The position numbers and the translations under genes were made by a program. 64,000 bases of DNA, taken from assembly GCF_008728515.1 (NCBI RefSeq), contig NC_044981.1:128748884-128812883 (forward strand), given 5' to 3'. Below, piece after piece: positions 56,939 through 64,000 of this stretch; positions within the stretch are counted from its first letter, which is position 1; each line of letters opens with the position of its first letter. This stretch comes from Papio anubis (Eukaryota > Chordata > Mammalia > Primates > Cercopithecidae). The notes below the pieces were generated by a model that saw nothing but the letters and a program-made list of their open reading frames with translations, had not been told where the DNA came from and did no database searches.

Positions 56939-57228
56939 GACAAATCTCAATTTCTACAAAGCATCTGACTGCCTAACAGGTCCCTTGTATTTTTTTAAGT
57001 GTAGTGACAAAATTTATCGAGGAGTTAAACAGGTCTATCTGACTAAATATTAGTAGTTCAGAGGCTTAGGTTATTCTTGAAAACACACACACCACTTTGT
57101 TTAAATTAAAACAAGAAAAACAAAACAGCTAAAGGAAAGATGGAAACTAATTCCCAGAAGGGAATATTCCAAATTGTTTATGACTATGATGGTACCTACA
57201 CTTAAACATCAGAATCATCTATTTCCCC

Positions 57229-57345
57229 TACTAAATTCTAAGCTTCTTGAGGTGAAAGACTGTTTTATCGGTCTATATATTCCCATGGCTCAACATCGTA
57301 TCTAACACATTGTAAATGTTCAATTATTTGACATATGAATGCTAT
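57229..57345 (+). mobile_element. L2 3' end
   Basis: Forward L2 terminus: AAATTCTAAGCTTCTTGAGG, AAAGACTGTTTTATCGGTCT, then ATGTTCAATTATTTGACATA. Confidence 0.65.
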
Positions 57346-57739
57346 GAAATCCAACATTTCAAACTCCTAACTATATTAAATTTCTCATCTACCTACAATT
57401 CCAAATTATTTCTTTTAATTCTAAGCATGAAAAAAAAAAAAACCTGTTAGCAAGGCTGAAACTATTTCCAAAGCCACCTATTTTCACTGAATGCAAAAGA
57501 GTTAACGATCTTTTTTTCCTACAAGCCCTTTGACACAACATTCATGAAAATGCATATACAGTATACTTCATTATATTTCATGGTGGTTTACAAATGATTT
57601 TTTTTAACTGGTTGCATAGATTCCAAGGGGAATGTGTTTAAGCAACTCCACCAAAAATACAGCATTTGAAAGCGACATTTAAACTCACAAGGCTATTAAG
57701 CCTGATAACCATGGCACTACCATATATTTCAGATACACA

Positions 57740-57955
57740 AAAAGGCAAAAAGAACACAATGAACATCTATGTACCCATCATTCCACTTAAAAAGTAAACA
57801 TTACAATACAACTGATGCCTCCCCATGCAGTTCTTCCAAATCACATCCTCCTCACCTTTCCTCCAGAGAAAGCCTCTACTTTCAATTGCAGTCTTATCAT
57901 TCTCATGTTTCTCTTAAACTTATTATACATACACAGTGTTATATCCCTAAATCCA
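57740..57955. repeat. Old interspersed repeat, family unassigned
   Basis: GAACATCTATGTACCCATCA, TTCCACTTAAAAAGTAAACA and the following C-rich stretch match the same recurrent mammalian repeat type seen at 26585-26960. Confidence 0.4.
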
Positions 57956-57961
57956 ACTAAT

Positions 57962-58780
57962 TCTTGATTTTTAAAAGATTATTGATGAATCTGGTTTGCT
58001 AATACTTCCTTTAGTTATTGGGTAGAATTAGCTTATACTCTTCCTTTCTCGTATTGTCCTTATCTGGTTTGAGCATCAAGGTTACTATACTAGACTCATT
58101 ACACAATTTAAGGTGGTTTCTTTTTTCTTTCTTTTTTAATTCTCTGGAAGACAGGTTAGCAGATGTTACCTGAAAATTAACTGGAATTGTTTGTTGTTTG
58201 AAAAATTATTAAAGACAATTTCTAATTTTTAAATTAGATTGAATTTAAATTTTTAACAGTGTTAAAATAATTAATGTCTGCTTTCTTCAAGTCTATTTTG
58301 CTAAATTAAATTTTCCATTTCTTCTATATTTTAAAAATTTACTGGGCATACAATTCTTCATGGTTGTCTTAATAATCTTTTAAAGTCTCTGTTGTAGCCA
58401 CTTACCCTTTTTTCATTGCAGCATCATTAACTCCTGTTTTTTATTGCTCTTGTCAATCTTACTTTTCCACTTTGGTTTCTTCCCAGAACAAACTATCAGT
58501 AGCTGATCCTCTCTATTGAATTTTTTGCCCATGTCCATTGTTTCCTTCCTTCTACAGATTTAATATATTCTTTTTCTAATTTCTTACATTAAAGTATTTA
58601 AGTTGAATACTGAACACTTTAGTTTTTAACTGTCTTTTCTTGTATAAACATTTAAGACAATTATAACCCAGTGCCTTAGGTGTGACTGAAGCTGGGTATG
58701 TGTTTTCATTATCCCTTAATTCTAATGATATTATAATTCATTTTTTCTTAGACGAATAATTTATTTAGCAGTTCTCTGCA
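57962..58780 (-). mobile_element. Old L1 (L1M) ORF2 fragment
   Basis: Reverse L1 ORF2 relic: TCCTTATCTGGTTTGAGCAT, GGCATACAATTCTTCATGGT, AATCTTTTAAAGTCTCTGTT, CATTAACTCCTGTTTTTTAT and TGATCCTCTCTATTGAATTT. Many stops; no coding capacity. Confidence 0.6.
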
Positions 58781-59005
58781 TTTACTAGTAATTGAAGAAA
58801 TGCTAACTTAAAAGAATAAGACACCACTTACTTATATTGGCAAATATCAAATGGTGTTGAAAGTGTGAGTAAATCAGCGTTCTCTTATAGTCTGGTACAA
58901 AGACTTTCTATAGGAGATACTCTGGCCGTGTGTATTCAGATAACTTAAAATGTGAATATATGTGGAACTACAGTCAACAAGTAACGATAAGAAATAACTG
59001 AACTT

Positions 59006-59312
59006 GGCTGGGCACAGTGGCTCACGCCTGTATTCCTGGCCCTTTGGGAGGCCGAGGTGGGCGGATCACAAGGTCAGGAGTTTGAGACCAGCCTGACCAA
59101 CATGATGACACCCTGTCTAAAAATACAAAAATCAGTCGGGCGTGGTGGTGCATGCCTGTAATCCCAGCTACTCAGGAGGCTGAGGAAGGAGAATTGCTTG
59201 AACCCAGGAGGTGGAGGTTGCAGTGAGCTGAGATCACACCACTGCACTCCAACCTGGGTGACAGAGTGAGACTCCATCTCAAAAAAAAAAAAAAAAAAAA
59301 AAGAAAAGAAAA
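59006..59312 (+). mobile_element. AluS-type element
   Basis: Forward Alu with a long A-tail (59280-59312). The perfect 16-bp target duplication AAGAAATAACTGAACT is at 58989-59004 and 59313-59328. Confidence 0.95.
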
Positions 59313-60671
59313 AAGAAATAACTGAACTGACCAAAGTATAATAAGATGACATACTGCAATTTCATTTATGACTAAAACAACCTGCACATCCAATGAAAAG
59401 GAACTAGTTAAATAAAGTACAGTACAGTCTTATATAATAGACTACTAAATGGAATTTATAAATTATAAAACTAGATAGATGTAGAGATGTAGACAGAGGT
59501 CCATAATGTTTGTGAGAGTAGAAAAAATTATATGTCTAATTATGAGTTCATTCTGGCTTATGAATCTACATATGCACTTACATAGTTATATCTGCCAAAA
59601 TGTTAACAACTGTTCTATTCAGAGAATTGGCACAGCAGGGTGACTTTTTTTTGGGGGGGTAAAGTCTGGATCTTTTAAAATAAAAAAAAAACAAATAAAT
59701 ATTATATATAGTTTAATATAAAAAAACAGTTGTTCCCATTTTGATTTAAATACAAATACCAATTATTTGCCCACTGCCCAAGTCCTAATATTAAGACATA
59801 GCTTGATCAGGTGTTTTGTCCTGTTTCTCAAGGAAATGGCTTAGTGTGATTTATCAAATATTTTCTTAGAAAAAAGGCAAACTTCAAAACTGTAGCTGTC
59901 TTCCCTTCAGGAAGTGGCACATTTCTAGCCTTCTATTAAAATGCATCATAGAATTTAAAGCACATTCTTCCCCACTCAATGATTCTGTGTACAAGAACAC
60001 ATCATCTGTATTTTTGGTCCTCTTTCTAGTGGTATTCAAAAACATTACTCCAGCAACTATAAGGAATTGAAACCTTAACTGGAAGACATCGCCACCTTCT
60101 GGCTTTTACAACAAATTGCATCAAAGACTACTACATTTAAAATTTTCCACACCAGGAAAGATAACTTAAACTGAAAGGCCACAATAAACCCTGTCATAAA
60201 CAGGAAGCAAAAATAAATCTAAAATCTAATTGAAAGACAAGAGAATAAATAAACCTGAGAATATAGAAAAGAAGAATCTAACTACTTAAAGTGGACTCAA
60301 GTTGAAGCTGAGGATACAGAGGAATGCGCCTCAAGGTTCTAACCACAAAATTACCATCTATGATCAATGGCAGAAGCAGGGAAGGACTGATAATAGACCA
60401 ATTTGCAAACACAATATGAACCCACATGGTCTCCTAGAGATGGCTCTTTTCTAAAAGAAAGACACACCATACAAAGCAACCTCATATCCTTTATAAAGCT
60501 CCCAAAATAGCAGATTAGGAAACAGACATTTTGTGTCCCAATCCCAACACATTACTTGACAGTCTCTCAACACATGCCTAGGATCAAGATGAAGAAAAGC
60601 TAACATTTGCCTTTTAGAACGATGTTCTTTTGTATCTGTTTGATAGTATAAAATAAGCCTTATAAAAGGGG

Positions 60672-60868
60672 GCTCTGACCTAGTGTTCCCGTTTAGTTAT
60701 GTGACACTGGGCCACTTACTTAACTGCTCTCTAAATCTTCATTTTCTCATCTATAAATTGGTGAAAATATCACCTGTACCTCCCAGGGTGCTTTTAAGGA
60801 TTAAATATTATTATGTATGCCAACTATATAGCATACAGTATGTGTTCATTAAATGGTGGCTATTACTG
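60672..60868 (+). mobile_element. MIR element
   Basis: Forward MIR: GTTATGTGACACTGGGCCAC, TTACTTAACTGCTCTCTAAA, TTCATTTTCTCATCTATAAA, then CAGGGTGCTTTTAAGGATTA. Confidence 0.8.
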
Positions 60869-60971
60869 ACAGACGGATTCACCAATAGTTGAATATTAAT
60901 TGTATTATTTAATGAACTGATGCAAAACTTGAGAACAGTTACGGGGGGCGGGGGGAAACACCAAGATCATA

Positions 60972-61182
60972 ATGGGTTAGGCAAGGGTCAGCACACTACA
61001 GCCAATGGGCCAGTGCCTGTTTTCCCTGTTTTGCAAAAGTTTTATTGGAACACAGCCATGCCCATGTGTTTCCATAATGACTACGCAGCACAACTGAGTA
61101 GTTGTGACAAGAACCAAATGAACCACAAGCCTAAAATATTTACTCTCTGGCCCTTTAAGAAAAAGTCTGCTGATTACCGGAC
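60972..61182 (-). mobile_element. hAT-type non-autonomous DNA transposon
   Basis: The left end AAGGGTCAGCACACTACAG and the right end, GAAAAAGTCTGCTGATTACC, are degenerate inverted ends of the common GGTCAGCAAACT element. The core TTTTATTGGAACACAGCCAT, GCCCATGTGTTTCCATAATG and CTAAAATATTTACTCTCTGG is well preserved. A member of the hAT-Charlie MITE group; I am not sure of the MER number. Confidence 0.7.
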
Positions 61183-61649
61183 AAGCCCAAAGAGGTACTA
61201 CCAAGAAAATAAAGTTTATCACTGATAAATGTAAGACCCACATTTTTAATTAAAATGACAAAATGTCTGTATAACATGGTCCTTGATTGGATCCTGGTTT
61301 TAACAAATCAGTATAAAAGATATTTGAGAGAAATTTGAGTGATTTGAGTGGATCTGAATAGATTTGAGTGACATGAATTAGAAGAGAAAACAGAGTGGTT
61401 ATGTAGACAGACTTTTTTTAGAGATATACACTCAAATACTTGGGGGAATGTCATATCTGCAATTTAACTTTAAAATCTTTCACTGTTTGAACTCAGTAAC
61501 AAATACATTGAGATACAATTTCAGAAGATTCTTGATGTCTGGAATCTTGCCATCAAACAAATTTGGATAATCTATTCTAAGATACAGCACAGACTTGGAT
61601 AGTAGTTATCATAGTATTTTAGGACCAAAAAATGCTGTATTACTGCTTC

Positions 61650-62808
61650 ACCTCTTAACGATTATTAGATCAAGATGACAGAGATTACATCAAACTAAAA
61701 AGCTTTTGCACAGCATAGGAAACTATTAACAGGGTGAAAAGCCAACCCACAGAACAGGAGAAAGTATGTGCAAATTATATATCTGATAAGAGATTATATC
61801 CAGAATATATGTAAGAAATTCAACCAACTCAGCAAAAGAAACAAATAATCTGATTAAAAAATAAGCAAAACACCTTAACAGACATTTCTCAAACGAAGAT
61901 ACACCAATGGCCAACAGGTATACGAAAAAATGTTCAACATCACTTATCATAAGGAAACCGCAAATCAAAACCACAATGAGATACCACCTCACTCCAGGTA
62001 GAATGGCTATTACAAAACAACAACAACAACAACAAAAACACCTATGTATTGATGAGGATGTGAAGAAAAGGGAATACTTTACACACTGTTGGTAGGATAG
62101 TAAACTCATACAGCCACTATAGAAAACAGTATAGAGGTTCCTCAGAAAATTAAAAATAGAACTACCACATGATCCAGCAATCCCACTACTGAACACATAT
62201 CCAAAGAAAATGAAATCAGGATGTTGAAGAGATTTCTGCACTTTGCTATTTACTGCAGCACTACTTACAATAGCCAAGATACGGAATCAATCTAAGTGCC
62301 CAACAATGGAAGAATGGATAAAAATGTGAATAATCAGCTGTAAGAAATAATGAAATCTTGTCATTTGTGACATTAGTGAACCTGGAGGACATGATGTTAA
62401 ACCAAGCCAGACACAGAAAGACAAATTCCTCATGATCTCACTCATATGTGGAATCTTTAAAAAAAAAAAGAAGGTGTTATCATAGAAGCAAAAAGTAGAA
62501 GAGTGATTAAGAGAGACTGAGGAGAAGAGGATGAGAATAAAGGGAGGTTGGTCAATGGATATAAATTTACAGTTGGATAGGAGGAATAAGATACGGTGTT
62601 CTATTGCACAGTAGGGTGACTATAGTGAACAGTAAGTCTTGTATATCATAAAATAGCTGGAAGACAGGCTTTTGACTGTTCTTGCCACAAAGAAATGATA
62701 AATGCATGAGGTGATAGATGCCCTACCCTGATGTGATCACTATCCAACAAATTTGTACCTCATAAATATGTACAATATGTACAATCATGTGTCAATTAAA
62801 AAATAAAA
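61650..62808 (+). mobile_element. L1 3' part (ORF2 tail and 3' UTR)
   Basis: Forward, 5'-truncated L1: AGAGATTACATCAAACTAAA, AAGCTTTTGCACAGCATAGG, CAATGGCCAACAGGTATACG, TGAGATACCACCTCACTCCA, CCATGATCCAGC-like CACATGATCCAGCAATCCCA, CACTCATATGTGGAATCTTT, and a 3' end CATCAGGT-free tail running to AATTAAAAAATAAAAAA. A (CAA)n expansion lies near 62018-62036. The 183-codon antisense frame (61726-62277) is its shadow. Confidence 0.88.
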
Positions 62809-62810
62809 AA

Positions 62811-63038
62811 CCAGCCTGGGTAACACAGAGAGACTCAATTTCTACAACAAATTTTAAAATTAGCCAGGTATGGTGGTGCACGCCTGTGGTTCCAGCTACT
62901 TGGGAAACTGAGGTGGATTGAATCTGGGAGGTTGAGACTACAATGAGTTATGATGGCGCCACGGCATTCCAGCCTGGGTGACAGAGTGAGACGCTGTCTT
63001 AAAAAAAAAAAAACAAAATAATAATAATAATAATAAAA
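62811..63038 (+). mobile_element. 5'-truncated Alu (old type)
   Basis: Forward Alu beginning mid-left-arm at CCAGCCTGGGTAACACAGAG and running to an A-tail ending in (AAT)n (63016-63036). It directly follows the L1 A-rich tail. Confidence 0.9.
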
Positions 63039-64000
63039 CCTTGGTGACAGATATATGAGTGTTTATTACACTAGTCTCTCCACACTTCTGCCTACAAGTT
63101 TCCATAATAATTTCTAACAGCTGTTTAAGATTAGGACTTTATTTAATAAAAGGTTAAGACAACATGGGGTTCAAAATGTACTGTACTACTTAAACAAACA
63201 CATACTCACATAAACCTAGGTTAGATAAGACTGTCCAGACCAAAGAAAGTAATAGCCTTTGCTATTAAAATATCTGCAATATCCAGAATTTATCAAATTA
63301 TTAAAGATATTATTTCCAAATATCCAAAGGAAAGTACGATGGTGTGAGATATAAAAACAGTGAGCTATGTGAAGAAAATCTTAGGACATTTAGCATAAGA
63401 ATGGAAAAAGAGTAGTTGTTCTCAAATAACTGAAGAAAAAAGAAAATTGACAGAGTCAATTGAGGTCACAAGAAAAATCTCATGAAGCCACACAAAAAAA
63501 CCACACACTTACACTGCAAAGTGGTGGGCTCTCCAGAAGATACGTGTCCAAAAAGGGAAGGTAGGGCTAGATAATTAACCAACAGTTAGGAGTGGCACAA
63601 AACAAGTCTTCCATTAGATGAAAGATGAGACTAGACTGATGGTTTTTAAGATTCCCATCTAATTCTAAAATCCCAGGAGTCTAACATATTAGATGAAGAT
63701 ACATTCTAGACAAATGTAGGAATTATACAGTAAATTTCCATTTTAATTCTAGAAGTATTCTGTGAGTTTAGATAAATTATCATCAATTCTGAACTCCCCA
63801 CTTTCCCTTCAGCATGCATTTGTGTTCAAAGGGGCAGTAATGGGAGAGAGTTAGATGCACTAAGGTCTAACAGTTGAAAACCTTGAACTTGTTGGGCAGG
63901 ATGACATTCTATCATGAGGACATTTTTGTGTCTGGCCCAAGAGCTTATACTTTAGGAGTCAGTCCACAGGGTTGGCATTTTTGTAGTCTAGCCACATGAA

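Larger units (their letters stand above)
53521..64000 (-). other. TBPL1: TBPL1 intron(s) upstream of the start-codon exon
   Basis: No TBPL1 coding sequence is needed beyond 53520, and the leader exon and CpG-rich promoter expected for this gene are not visible up to 64000, so this is intron running off the window. Repeats are listed separately. I see nothing recognisable in 53990-54370, 54495-55160, 55380-56635, 56960-57225, 57350-57735, 59330-60670, 61210-61640 and 63040-64000. Confidence 0.8.

Noticed and set aside
60940..60960. G-rich run that might mark a promoter for TBPL1
   Set aside because: It is an isolated G-run without CpG enrichment or leader-exon splice signal, so I do not place the promoter here.
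61319..61375. Short imperfect repeats of GATTTGAGTG
   Set aside because: Only three or so loose units; within what AT-rich slippage produces, with no further structure.
61726..62277. 183-codon antisense frame
   Set aside because: It is the complement of an L1 ORF2 tail with all the standard L1 words; cysteine and phenylalanine runs come from (CAA)n and A-rich DNA.

Overview
This is vertebrate nuclear DNA: intron-rich, AT-rich and packed with interspersed repeats (about 29 Alu copies, L1, L2, MIR, DNA transposons, LTR pieces). The Alus show a primate. Three young Alus (10623-10939, 22331-22638, 36582-36837) carry variants such as CCGGATCTC and, in the first two, CTCGCCCGGCTAG and AGGCTTGAGCCACC. 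I associate these with the AluY lineages of Old World monkeys, so the source is most likely a macaque, baboon or close relative rather than human (inference).

Two protein-coding genes converge tail to tail. On the + strand, SLC2A12 (GLUT12, a class III facilitative sugar transporter) contributes four coding exons: 2760-4100, 26371-26493, 31161-31293 and 42246-42399. All have GT-AG junctions and compatible phases. They encode residues 36-617 plus the last two bases of codon 35, if the protein has the human length of 617. The first coding exon and promoter lie upstream of the window. On the - strand, TBPL1 (TLP/TRF2, a TBP-related transcription factor) contributes six coding exons from 53520 down to 46529. 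They encode a complete 186-residue protein. Its 5' non-coding exon(s) and promoter lie beyond the right edge. The stop codons are 4,129 bp apart; that interval holds both 3' UTRs and candidate poly(A) signals.

Layout: 1-2759, SLC2A12 intron 1 (L1 end, an L2 split by an Alu). 2760-4100, large exon. 4101-26370, intron 2 (many Alus, L2/LTR nest, CpG-enriched block, hAT transposon with nested MER2 and Alus, an Alu split by a duplicated segment). 26371-31293, exons 3 and 4 with an intron holding a retrocopy-like insertion. 31294-42245, intron 4 (an Alu pair, oppositely oriented nested L2s). 42246-46528, last exon and 3' UTRs. 46529-53520, TBPL1 coding exons. 53521-64000, TBPL1 5' intron (Alus, MIR, L2, L1).

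The two genes are not functionally linked in any way the sequence shows. Nothing looks like an unknown coding system. The most unusual material is structural: insertions with clean target-site duplications, nested transposons, and a start-stop AUG-UGA in the TBPL1 leader.
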